In this document: positions 49,201 to 56,300 of the stretch, piece after piece
Layout of the letters: every line of letters starts with the position of its first letter
How positions within the stretch are numbered: the first letter of the stretch is position 1
Source: Amoebophrya sp. A120
Lineage: Eukaryota > Sar > Dinophyceae > Syndiniales > Amoebophryaceae
Reading direction: 5' to 3'
Assembly (NCBI GenBank): GCA_905178155.1
Contig: CAJINV010000016.1
Coordinates: 1,047,199-1,111,198, forward strand
DNA: 64,000 nt
Translations under genes and position numbers: made by a program
Notes under the pieces: generated by a model
Database searches by the model: none
The model's input: the letters and a program-made list of their open reading frames with translations, nothing else
What the model was told of the DNA's origin: nothing

Positions 49201-50157
49201 AAAGAAGATTAAGATCTCGACTGTCTTGTTGCTCGTGCGACTTTAGTAGCTGTTTTTCTGGCTCCAGGCTGCATGATAGGCACCACAGTCTTCTACAATT
49301 ATCCCCCTCACTTGATGTTGCCATCTGTAGTACAAGGGATACATCGCTCATAAATTGCGCTTTGCATAAACATAATTTGTATTTGACAAATTATGCGAGG
49401 CCACCTCGCATACATACGGAAAATTTCAATTTCAATTTTTGATCATTATGAAGATCCCCATGCATTAGCGTTACAAGCTAGCTCAACTCTGTCGATTTCT
49501 CCAGTCTGGCGCTTCCATAGCATGGAAATTGAGGAAAAGTTGAACGCTTTGCTGGAAGAAAAAAAGAAGAGGCAGGACACGCTAAGAACGATCAATGGCA
49601 AGAAGTGGAAGAAGAAACTAGGCAATAAGAAGACATGGCGCATTGATGATGGCGCGTTGTCTATCCCAAGGAAAAAGTGCTACAGTTAGTACACTGCATT
49701 TTCATTTACCATAAAATCCTGTTCTGCAACGCATCGTAAAACATGCTCTGCATGACAAAAAACTTGCAACGCGGAGATCATAATTGATGGAAACAGGTAC
49801 AAAGCGAGACTCGCGAAGCATTTTGCGCATGGCGCCAGGGGTCCTCGCCGGTTCTGCAAAAATACAGGATGTAACTGTAGCGCTTTTTTCTCATTCATAT
49901 TGACCTTGTTCAAGTTCGAAAGGTTCCAGTTCCAAGTCACGACCGAAATCGACGCTAGCAACGGATACCCGAAGAGAAAACTGGTGCTGGGCTGCATGTT
50001 TCATTTCGATGAAAAGGCAGGCGGAGTGTGGAAAATCCAAAGCCGCGGGGGCGACGGTAGTAGATCAACATGCACTGAAGAAGATGTCACATATGCAAAT
50101 ATGCGTCCGCCTAAAAGTTCCCTCGGTCCCCTGCCAACTGCAATGCCTAGTCCCTAA
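22219..50157 (+). CDS. Gene 2: giant unidentified protein (about 2,179 aa), paralogue of gene 1
   Basis: Function not recognised. Exons: 22219-22385, 22591-23580, 24004-24781, 25206-25298, 25706-26174, 26442-27303, 27653-28410, 44384-44795, 45132-45186, 45513-45665, 45961-46026, 46305-46438, 46764-47345, 48414-49044, 49525-49661, 49905-50157. The sum is 6,540 nt (3 x 2,180). The N-terminus has a hydrophobic run (TTRLLVYLFSAA) compatible with a signal peptide or anchor. Residues 60-450 are low-complexity. Exon 7 is coiled-coil-like (VEEQLRDIRAETARKEEKES). It shares ordered blocks with gene 1, for example VLKRQLSLTLDG against VLGRQLDVTLNAG, and LSGVFVRITDP against FSGLVLRVYDP. The exon 7-exon 8 intron is about 16 kb because a large element inserted there. 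The C-terminus is uncertain: a possible further IE starts at TATGCAAATATGCG (about 50091), and coding-like sequence follows to about 50500. Confidence 0.75.
22386..22585 (+). mobile_element. Introner element, family B, in gene 2
   Basis: 200 bp, starting TATGCATTACAAAAGTTG and ending CATTTGCAGTGCATA. Exact CGGGA duplication. The join reads NHRPRR-DARKFLSPDI. Confidence 0.9.
23581..23998 (+). mobile_element. Introner element, family E, in gene 2
   Basis: 418 bp, starting TATGGCAGTGTCAGGATCG and ending AGTGCTGACATGTTCCATA. The flanks are TCGTC and TCGTT (one mismatch). The join reads KSGPSSS-WFPSFSSLKD. Confidence 0.85.
24782..25200 (+). mobile_element. Introner element, family A (long), in gene 2
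   Basis: 419 bp, starting TATCCGCTGCAAATC then TCGGGGTCGGG, and ending CCAGACCCAGAC...GCAATGCATA. The flanks are CCCTC and TTCTC (two mismatches). The join reads CPTPL-QEGAKGWSKF in frame. Confidence 0.8.
25299..25700 (+). mobile_element. Introner element, family G, in gene 2
   Basis: 402 bp, starting TATCCTGCTGAGGAAAAAC and ending CCTTTTTCCGCAGGATT. The flanks are AGAAA and GGAAA (one mismatch). The join reads EHIDEK-IHFRIAAEEV. Confidence 0.8.
26175..26436 (+). mobile_element. Introner element, family A, in gene 2
   Basis: 262 bp, starting TATCAAATGTAAAAATG and ending CATTTTTGCACTGGATA. Exact CTGGA duplication. The join reads VDWRW-RNREQEDPNP. Confidence 0.92.
27304..27489 (+). mobile_element. 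Introner element, family B, first of a tandem pair in gene 2
   Basis: 186 bp, starting TACGCATTGCAAAAGTATCG and ending TTTACACTGCACA. The GCGTT duplication (27299-27303, 27490-27494) is exact. The right GCGTT is also the left duplication of the next element. Confidence 0.9.
27495..27647 (+). mobile_element. Introner element, family B, second of a tandem pair in gene 2
   Basis: 153 bp, starting TATGAAATGCAAAAGCATCG and ending CTTTTACACTGCACA. It is flanked by GCGTT at 27490-27494 and 27648-27652. Only the 5-bp site separates it from the first copy. The join across both reads DLLSAF-VEEQLRDIRA. Confidence 0.9.
28723..28873 (+). repeat. Left terminal inverted repeat of the 15.5-kb element
   Basis: Its 151 bp match the complement of 44040-44190, with scattered differences in the AT-rich middle. 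The ends TATAACCCGCTCAGG and GCGGATGCGTCCC are conserved in both copies. Confidence 0.9.
29314..31020 (+). CDS. V0: putative nuclease-like protein (about 400 aa), 4 exons
   Basis: Exons 29314-29936, 30052-30152, 30422-30629, 30750-31020 (1,203 nt). The first ATG gives MGTRPGQIEQAVLRAV. Two segments look alike. HYDWVGIQLKTSMNW is followed by GHLLLGFCEAEPDQIFVES. YAVRTKTANSR is followed by DADFLLLHCRTAPEPNQF, then ELHGSALIPWHVL. A polar Q/R-x-K-T strand followed by a hydrophobic LLLx strand recalls PD-(D/E)xK-type nuclease folds. This is motif resemblance only, and the catalytic acid is not certain. The C-terminus is Ser/Arg-rich. Its three introns (29937-30046, 30153-30416, 30630-30744) are IE-like. 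The first has a CGTGA/CGCGA flank; the other two have weak flanks but keep frame. It is the only + strand gene of the element and a candidate for DNA cleavage during mobility. Confidence 0.55.
31021..31783. other. AT-rich spacer between convergent V0 and V1
   Basis: No gene seen. Short A/T runs would suit 3' ends of the two convergent genes. Confidence 0.4.
31784..35983 (-). CDS. V1: unidentified protein (about 940 aa), 9 exons, in the 15.5-kb element
   Basis: Exons from the 5' end: 35983-35925, 35656-35464, 35307-34941, 34817-34349, 34181-33885, 33761-33361, 33178-32994, 32801-32080, 31913-31784 (2,823 nt = 3 x 941). The start is ATG at 35983 (MITHNNATRWQGAAIVARAL). No known domain was recognised. 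Mid-protein segments are aromatic-rich and of folded character (WPPITICPEKMWPVTPEEF, NPYVGNNYEFSDEYYRVCAS), and the tail is basic and Pro/Gly-rich (KDNDKKNGRNPPGSPAPGAG). Most introns have TAT...ATA ends with inverted repeats. Two fit GT-AG or AG-type ends (33179-33360, 33762-33884). It could be a structural (capsid-like) or a mobility protein; the sequence alone does not decide. Confidence 0.65.
35984..36693. other. Spacer between V2 end and V1 start, with a 19-bp direct repeat
   Basis: Presumed promoter side of V1 and 3' side of V2. TTCGGACCTGTGAAAAAAC occurs exactly twice (36280-36298 and 36376-36394). No coding sequence seen. Confidence 0.5.
36694..40341 (-). CDS. V2: unidentified Trp/Tyr-rich protein, multi-exon, partly resolved
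   Basis: Firm exons: 40341-39931 (MNGLAPLQGNPNNGPPNPIA, Pro/Asn-rich N-terminus), 39879-39794, 39695-39591, and one starting at 39176 (PAVWDWYYAQKRVPWCAP). Later coding blocks occur near 38665-38465 (YGLHRHMWYTMLLHFIPLAD, then WHDLWWWMQEYLDDW), 38285-38200, 38085-37810, 37735-37590, 37250-37150, 37025-36980 and 36850-36694 (QLLKLASDLLAEELGPTPNV), ending at TAA 36694-36696. Some introns are GT-AG (39880-39930, only 51 bp with a 12-bp hairpin; 39177-39590). Others have TAT...ATA ends. The join between the exon at 39176 and the block at 38665 is unresolved, so the full length is unknown. No family was recognised. Confidence 0.5.
38883..39055. repeat. Three successive near-perfect palindromes inside a V2 intron
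   Basis: 38883-38910 has 13-bp arms (CCGTCGTGGATAA) around 2 bp. 38952-38983 is an imperfect relative (CGTGGATAATATTCTCCACG). 39022-39055 is a perfect 34-bp palindrome with half-site GTGCCGTCGTGTATAAC. Related but weaker GTGGATAAT hairpins occur at about 37490-37570 in another V2 intron. Confidence 0.85.
40342..41387. other. Spacer between V3 end and V2 start
   Basis: Presumed V2 promoter region and V3 3' end. A hairpin GTGACCACC-TGTATTT-GGTGGCCAC lies near 41209-41234, about 160 bp past the V3 stop, and might mark transcript end. No gene supported. Confidence 0.4.
41388..43499 (-). CDS. V3: unidentified protein (about 438 aa), 7 exons, in the 15.5-kb element
   Basis: Exons: 43499-43310, 43187-43045, 42923-42860, 42793-42706, 42539-42206, 42031-41660, 41513-41388 (1,317 nt). 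The start is MRAVMAPPAGGVPTQIQVRR. An early Cys-rich segment (CHNTMSCCCEQPLDDVTEAI) is followed by hydrophobic FVFLCGLSPYMVFSVAP. The middle is Met/Pro/Gly-rich and disordered-looking (MMPMMQSGASTPQGMLALMN). The C-terminus is highly charged (KKRDEKEQKPVGNKATREKK) and ends KRKPRAKKVTG, suggesting nuclear or nucleic-acid association (inference). Introns 43188-43309, 42924-43044 and 42032-42205 are GT-AG. Intron 42799-42859 has an exact GATCT duplication with TAT start. The other two have TAT...ATA ends. One gene therefore mixes both intron types. Confidence 0.65.
43500..44039. other. Region between V3 start and right TIR
   Basis: Presumed V3 promoter region. A 94-residue + strand ORF (43799-44083) runs into the inverted repeat and has no recognisable features. 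Confidence 0.4.
44040..44190 (-). repeat. Right terminal inverted repeat of the 15.5-kb element
   Basis: Complement of 28723-28873, of equal length (151 bp). It ends GCGGGTTATA, directly followed by the ATGTC duplication. Confidence 0.9.
44796..45126 (+). mobile_element. Introner element, family F, in gene 2
   Basis: 331 bp, starting TATTGAGAGGAAAAATCCC and ending GGGGATTTTTCATTTTGATA. The flanks are AGCGA and AGCGC (one mismatch). The join reads EAQRLIS-ERGYSEKDAD. Confidence 0.85.
45187..45507 (+). mobile_element. Introner element, family F, in gene 2
   Basis: 321 bp, starting TATCAAAGTGAAAAAAGCCC and ending GGGCATTTTTCATTGCAATA. The flanks are TGCCG and TGCCT (one mismatch). Only 55 nt of exon separate it from the preceding copy. 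The join reads RVSILP-LNVAALVSYG. Confidence 0.85.
45666..45955 (+). mobile_element. Introner element, family A, in gene 2
   Basis: 290 bp, starting TATGAATTGCAAATGTG and ending CATTTGCAATGCATA. Exact CGGTA duplication. The join reads GLMGGTV-ENLVEAVLSG. Confidence 0.9.
46027..46299 (+). mobile_element. Introner element, family A, in gene 2
   Basis: 273 bp, starting TATGCATTGCAAATATG and ending TGTTTGCATCTGATA. The flanks are CAGGA and CATCA (two mismatches), but the frame is kept: TDPRLSG-EVETTEKQQQ. Its interior closely resembles the 28411 element. Confidence 0.8.
46439..46758 (+). mobile_element. Introner element, family A (diverged ends), in gene 2
   Basis: 320 bp, starting TAAGGAGTGCAACGAAG then TGTGGGTCTGG, and ending CCAGACCCAGAC...CACTTGATG. 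The flanks are CGTGT and CGCGA (weak). The join reads FGGERV-LKRQLSLTLD, directly before a block shared with gene 1. Confidence 0.75.
47346..48408 (+). mobile_element. Introner element, family A, enlarged by a nested insertion, in gene 2
   Basis: 1,063 bp, starting TATCCATTGCAAAGATTG and ending CCAGACCCAGACATG...GTGCATA. The flanks are CTGCC and CTACC (one mismatch). The extra length comes from 47503-48177. The join reads QDDATLLP-PGAVRLYVLH. Confidence 0.82.
47503..48177. mobile_element. Nested insertion with 9-bp terminal inverted repeats inside an introner
   Basis: The 675-bp segment is bounded by GTAGTGAGG and CCTCACTAC. Its base composition differs from the host IE. Inside are two diverged copies of a GC-rich unit of about 120 bp (near 47790-47880 and 47960-48060, both with GGCCCCGATTTTGGG/GGGCCCGATTTGGGG-like text). 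I did not find a clear target duplication, so its element type is open. Confidence 0.55.
49045..49519 (+). mobile_element. Introner element, family E (long), in gene 2
   Basis: 475 bp, starting TATCGGAGTGTCAGATTGG and ending AGTCTGGCGCTTCCATA. The flanks are ACAAG and GCATG (weak). The join FFNFGPNK-EIEEKLNALL keeps the frame. Confidence 0.78.
49662..49899 (+). mobile_element. Introner element, family C, in gene 2
   Basis: 238 bp, starting TATCCCAAGGAAAAAGTGC then TACAGTTAGTAC, and ending GTAACTGTAGCGC...CATTCATA. The flanks are TTGTC and TTGAC (one mismatch). The join reads DDGALS-LFKFERFQFQ. Confidence 0.87.
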
Positions 50158-52757
50158 CGCCGGGCGACGCGAAACAAGGCAAAGGCAAGGCGTAAAGTAA
50201 GGCAAAAACCGCGGAATCGGAAATTTTGTTGCAGAAAAATGTAGATCATGGTGTGCTGATTTAGATTTTGGATCCATGCCCGAGACCATTTGCATGTGAT
50301 GTTTCAGCAAGAATGAGCTGTAAAGTACTTACTTTACAACGAAGACGAAGTGCAAGTGGAAATGCTAAAAGAAGTCCTATTCGTTCTTGTCGCCCACGGT
50401 TCTACTCTATCTGTGGTCGACGGTCAAAGCACACTTACTCTGTTTGGCTTTTGCATCCAGATACTTGTTTTATTTCGTCTCCTATCTATAAATGGGCTCT
50501 CAAGCATGATTTTTTTCAACTATCGTCTCACAAAAATTAAAAAGTCGAAGTCCCATTTTCTGTTTTGTTTTATTTTCATGTTTAGCTTTAAGGTAGTCTT
50601 TGTCATAGTAGTTGCAGCGAGGAAACAGAACCAAAAGTAACGCACTAGGTAGGTGATGTCTGAAGAATAGGTAAGTTTCTCTTCGGTTGTTTTTTGCCTC
50701 CAGCAAGTGTATTTGAATTCGGGTCCGTCATCCTCTTTCATCGTCGCAGATAAGTACACCATAAGTGAGTAGCCTTTCAATGCCAATTAAAAAGGTTATT
50801 TTTTCAAAGCGTCCTTTTTTTATTTTTTGTTTTTTGTATTCTAGCGTCAACAGCGCTCGACTAACATAGATGTTTTTCGCTTTTGTAGTTCTAGTTTCTT
50901 GTTTGGTATCTTTATTTCAGTTTTTCTTTTTTGCTTTCAGAGCTCGGAGAAGGCTTTTGCTCGAGCGAGCTTTCAACTTTTCGGGTTTCTTTACAAAACA
51001 AGCGAAATGTCTCAGCAGCTACCTGCTTCGGTTGTTAACCGAGAGAACAAGGTCAGCTTTTCAAGCTGTGGGAAAACAAAAAGTAGCGGTTTAATTGATG
51101 GAAGCATAAGCAAGTTTAATGCCTCTCTTTTTCTCAGCTCCAAGCCAAGGCAGCAGTAGCAACGTTGTATTTGTAATATTCGAATAGCGCGAGAAGCAGG
51201 CGGAAGTGGAACGCAGACGATTGTATTACTTAGGTGCTCAGCTTTTATGTTCTTTTTTTTTTCATTTTGTTCCCTTTTTTTCCTTCTTTTTCCCCTTTTT
51301 GTTAATTCCACAACGGGAATTCGGTTTCGTGTCGTGTGTTGACTGTGCTCGTAGAGCAACCAAGTAGTTACTTCGTTAAGTAGGGTCGTAGCTACGTGAA
51401 AAGGGTCTAGCTAATAACATGATGACGTGAATGCACGGAGACCTCTCCTGAACTAATTCTGCCTGTGCCTGGCTCAAGCCTTGTGCTTGCTGCCTATCTG
51501 CTAGCAAATGATATACTTTGTTTTTGGAGTGCGTGGCACTCCGTCGCTGGTGAGCTTCCTGGTGTTCTCATGCGTTGCACGATCCACAGTTACGGAACCG
51601 AGTCGGTTTTCTGTTTCATTTTTGTTTTTTTTTTTGTTCGTTGCCATGCTTTTTTTCTTTGTGTGTCGGACGTCACCCACTGATTCCCGACTACATTTTC
51701 GACCCTCGCGGATTTGCTTCTTAAGTAGCTAACTTCAAAGCAAATCCCCGAGAGTCGAGTTACTTTTTAGAGTAAGCTTAAAGCTCAGCGAATGATGTTC
51801 GCTGACTGCCCTCCGGAATATTTCAGTTTGTTTTCGATTGTCCAAAGTATATTTTTTTTTCCCGCCTTTTTTTTTTTCCTTCACGTTGCATTTCTAATGT
51901 TTCGCATGATTTTATCGATTTCGCCTAAACTCATCTTACGTTCTTTCATCGGCACTAGAACTAGCAAACCAAGTGGCATGACTTATTGTGATTAGGATCA
52001 TCATGATAATTTATTTACAGCTAGCAAGTGAATTGTTAATGTTTTCGAGTACAACTACTTTCAGCACTATCACGACGACGTCAAGCCCAATAAACGTACT
52101 AGCAGTATAACTGCAAAAGCAAGATGACCAATTCCAATAGTAATGGAGACGCGACGAGATACGTAGCACAAGAACTATGAATCGAAGAACTATGAATCGA
52201 AGAACTGTTTTATTTTTCCCTACAACTCCCGACCATCTGTGTGCTGGTGGCGTTTGTTTATATATGGATCCTGCGCTTGTTTTCCAAACAGTAACAGACC
52301 AGGAGTTCTTGCTGCGCTCAGATCATGCAGGTCCAGAACAAGACTAAGTAAGATATGACAAGTCGATCGCTTATTTATATTTTCATACAGCTGTCCATGT
52401 CCTCGCTTGATGTTTTTGTTGTAGCAACAAAGTTTAAAGTTCTATACCTTTCTTTCTTTCTTTCTTTCTGTTCGTGCCCGGGCTTGGCATCAAAGGTTCA
52501 AGGCCCTAATCGTCGTTCATGCTACTTCTATCTCAACAGAACCACGGCGACGAGATGAAATAGGGCACCTCTCATCAATTCCTCGTGTATTTTGTATGTT
52601 CAAAATTCATTGACAAAGTTCAATAGAAGTAGAAAATTGAATCAAGAAGCAGCTAGATGCTCTTTCCGATGGTGATAGATTTTATTGTTCCTATTCCTAA
52701 GATCTAAAAGGCTCTATGAGAACTATTGCTCGTTCGTAGTCGTACGAGAACAGTTAC
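50158..52757. other. Intergenic region between gene 2 and gene 3
   Basis: A coding-like stretch (about 50335-50480, LYNEDEVQVEMLKEVLFVLV) may be a missed last exon of gene 2. A strong hairpin has arms 51700-51719 and 51738-51757 (18 of 20 bp pair). A TTTC microsatellite lies at about 52449-52469. The rest is T-rich DNA with no supportable gene. Confidence 0.4.
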
Positions 52758-53287
52758 ATGCAATACTACAAGGACCACTGTGAGCATTTGCATTGCAAAA
52801 GCAGAAGTATGATAGCAACTATGTCCTCACCAGTCGAAGAAGATGAGCAGAAGTACTTGGCACCACCAGCCACCCAACTTCTCCGGCTCCTTCCCGTGCC
52901 GGAAAGAAGATGTCGGGCGGAAGGAAGTGCCAGTCATCAGCAACGAGAGTGGACACGCGCTTCGCAGCTACGAGAATGCAAAATGAGTAGCATTGCTTCT
53001 CCGCTTTCTCGCCCTCATTTTTATGTTGGCATGATTGATGAACAGCGATACAAAATAAATAAGATGGTGGAATAAACGCTGTCAATGTCATGCAAAGAGA
53101 GCCACAAGGCAGCGCAGTGCAGTGCCTGGATTTGGAATTTTGCATTGCAAATGAGGGCAGGGACAATAGGTCTAGGTGGGGGAGTTGTGGATGGTCATAA
53201 TATAATTCGCAAGCCTGCGTCGAGCGACATCGACAAGATGAGTACCACCAGCAGAGCAGCCGGAGCCACAACACAACCTTTCCTGAC
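52758..53287 (+). other. Probable 5' exons of gene 3, not resolved
   Basis: Coding-like text occurs on the + strand (SSPVEEDEQKYLAPPATQLL near 52825), followed by sequence with IE-like ends (TGCAAAATGAG near 52977, TTTTGCATTGCAA near 53140). A second open stretch (about 53150-53317) ends in a stop. I could not find joins that preserve a frame into 53288. Confidence 0.35.
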
Positions 53288-53335
53288 GCACCGAATGCTG
53301 GAGATGAGAGTGGAATAAAAGGGCAGAAATTTACA

Positions 53336-56300
53336 TTGCGACCTTCCAACTATGGCAATGCAGATGATGCAACCAGCGCTGGCAGCGGTGGAGGAGCCGC
53401 AGCGACGCCCGCACCGGCACCGGCGGCCCGCTTTAAAAATTCTACATGCGCCTTGTTAACTAAAACGTCGAGCAGCCGGAAATCGAGAAAGCTCGAGCGA
53501 CTGCGGGCGAAGGCGGCGCTGGAGCTCCTCGAAGAACAACGACAAGGGCTTCGAGGAACCGTTTCTAGCTTTTCATTTTCTCCTTTGTTTCCTGGGCGCT
53601 CTGGGAAAAAACTATTTCTGCAGGAACGAAATCCATCCAATGAACACGCACTGGGACGACCACGTCCTCGTCCTCGTCGACCACAACGAGGAGAAAAAAA
53701 GGTGCAGCTGGACTACAACCGGTGGCGTGCGAGGCAAAACTTTGTATTTGAGGGCGATATAGCCTCGAAACAAAAGAAACAAAATGTGCAGGACGCTTCT
53801 GCTCCGACACGACACCAGCTCCAGCTGCCGGATGACAACAGGAGGAGGTGGACCAGCGCGCAGCGAAGCAGCTCCTGTGACTATTTAAGTTTTTCGGCGG
53901 GGGGGCCGATAGTATCACCAGATTCATGTACTACTATCAACACACGAGGACGACCCGAAGCAGCAGGATCTTGGACTTGGTCTGAAAGATCATGGGGAAC
54001 AAGTAGAAGAACCTCCACGCCGCTTGCTCCTGACGTCGTGAGGGAAGGATCTTTTCGCATCTTCTCGCAGCAAGAAGGTCATGTAGCACGGAATAAAGCA
54101 CCACATCAAGAAGAACGCGATGCAACAGCACCTTTGCAGCTGCAGCAAATGACACAGATGAACAAGCCGCCCAGCAGCTCGTCGTGTACAAAAGCCGCGG
54201 CGTCTTCTAGTGCCGAGGATATGGAAACTCTTCGTCGTTTATTTGTTCCCAATCCCATCAAATTTGAGTTTGACCTACAGCATTTCCTGCACTACCGCGA
54301 TGTTATTCGGGACCTCCACGCCGAGGTGGTAAGGAAATTACTACCTTCGGTAGTAGATGACAGGACATCTACACCAAAAAATACAAACTCGTCCACCTCG
54401 TGGTCATCTGCCGCCTCGCGTCTCGAAGGCAACTGTTTGTGTACCTTTGACCGCAAGAAAAAGGCCTTTTACCTGCAGGAATATGCATTGCAAAAGTATT
54501 GTACTCCTACTCGTACTATAAATGCATTACAAATTTCCTCAGCATGAGAAATAAAATTTGTAATGCGGATTTGACTTTAGCAAGAAAATTTGTAACGCAT
54601 GCCTGCAATACGAGTACTCCCCGAGAGATCTGAAACGAGCACAGCCCGAGACCTGACTGGGTGAGTATCTGAAACAGCTGCAAGATAATTTTTTTTGAAT
54701 TTTTGCAGCGCGCGCAAGCTTGCGCTGCCGGGGGGCTTCGCCCTCCCCACGCTCGCGAAGAGTTGTGGACTTTACCCCGCCCCTTCGGCTTTTTCTCCCA
54801 TTGCGTGCAGTGTAGCCTCGGCAGGCGATTCGTTTTCCCCGCCGCGGGCTCGCGTGCTGATGTGGGCGCCCTTGGGGCGTTTTCCGTTTTTTTGTTGCTC
54901 GCGTGGCGCGGGTTTCCATGTCTGAGCTAAGGCGAGCGGCTCCGCGGTGCTTTGTGCTTTATTTTGCCGGGGCTTTTTTTTGTGCCTTTTTGTTTTTGCT
55001 ATTTTATGGCAGCAGGAACATGAACAACAGCCCGCCCCTGCAGTTGGCGCCCTTTTGCTCTTTTTTGTGTCGAAATTTTTGCCGCTGCTCTTTTTTTTAT
55101 TTTTTCGTTAGTAAATATCGCCCCGCTAGTACATAGTCTAGCCCGCGGCGCTTGTGCCTTTCCGTGCCTTTTGGTAGCGTGCCTGCCAGCGCAAACGGTC
55201 GCGGGCCGTTTTCCGTGTTGCAGCCAGTGGCTTTTGCCGTTTTTCACTAGCTCGAGCATGTTTGCCGCACTTCTTTGCACTGGCCCGCGCCGGTCTGTGC
55301 ACTTCCCGGCCCCCTCCGCGTATTTTTGTGGGCCAAACCACGCTGCGCCGGTTGTCTGTGTTTTTCGCACTTTGCTTCCAGAGCTAGCGGCGCGACTGTT
55401 TCGCGTAAGCGCCCTGCATTAGCACCTAGCTAGGCTCTTCGCTGGCTTTCCATGGAATGCAATCCCGGAGGCCGGTTCGGCGTGTCAGCCAGCGGCCTGC
55501 TTCTTGGTGTGGGCATTTTTCTGATGTTTTTCGCTTCGCGCGCTGACCGCATGGCGTTTATCTTTCTCCATGCCCGGGCGCAGAGGAGTGGCGTGGCAGT
55601 CCTTTCGGTCCTTTTCTGCAAGTTTGTGGCTTTGTCTTTGTTATCCTTTTTGCGCTGCAGCGCCAGACTCGACTTACCAAGGAAGCACGAGAGGCGCCGC
55701 AGTTGCTAAGGTTCTGCGCTAAGAGTGGCGACGTTGTCCATGTTGTTCTGCCTTCGTCTTCCTTTTTTGATGTCTTTTCGCTGCTTTTTTGCCGCACTTC
55801 GCTCATTTTGTTGCGCTTTCGCGCCTTTTCGAGCTACGCGGAGCTTTTTCGGCGCGTTTCTTTGGGCCTAAAAACGAACAAACTGCCTGGGGATGGTTAT
55901 TCTCGCCGCCTTTTTGCCGTATTTCATTGGTGCACCCTGTCGCGCTTTTGCGCCTTTTTAAGCTGTTGGAAGGTTCTTTGGCGCATTTCGGTCCTCAGAG
56001 CGGCCAAACGGTCTGGAATTTGCCTGGCGGGTGCGATACATAGCGCCACCGCTCTGCGGACTTGCTTCTGCAAAATCGCTGGCGCGCGCCTTGTTGCGCT
56101 TTTGTGTCTTTTTGGAGAATTTGCAAAGTGTTGCACTTTTTCGGCTATTTCGATGGCTTTGCGACGTTTTTGCCTTAGCTTGCGTCTTTTGGCGCATTTT
56201 CGCACTTTTCGGGCTAATTAAGTGAAGCCCATGGCCCACATGTGTCGCATTTGCGGCTTCCTTTATGACTTAACAAGAGCAGGCCTGCGCTGTTTTTCCT

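Noticed and set aside
50091-50300. A further family A introner at the end of gene 2
   Set aside because: The left end (TATGCAAATATGCG) is suggestive, but the right end is weak (CCATTTGCATGTGATG), the duplication is poor (TCACA/TTTCA), and the following exon frame is ambiguous.
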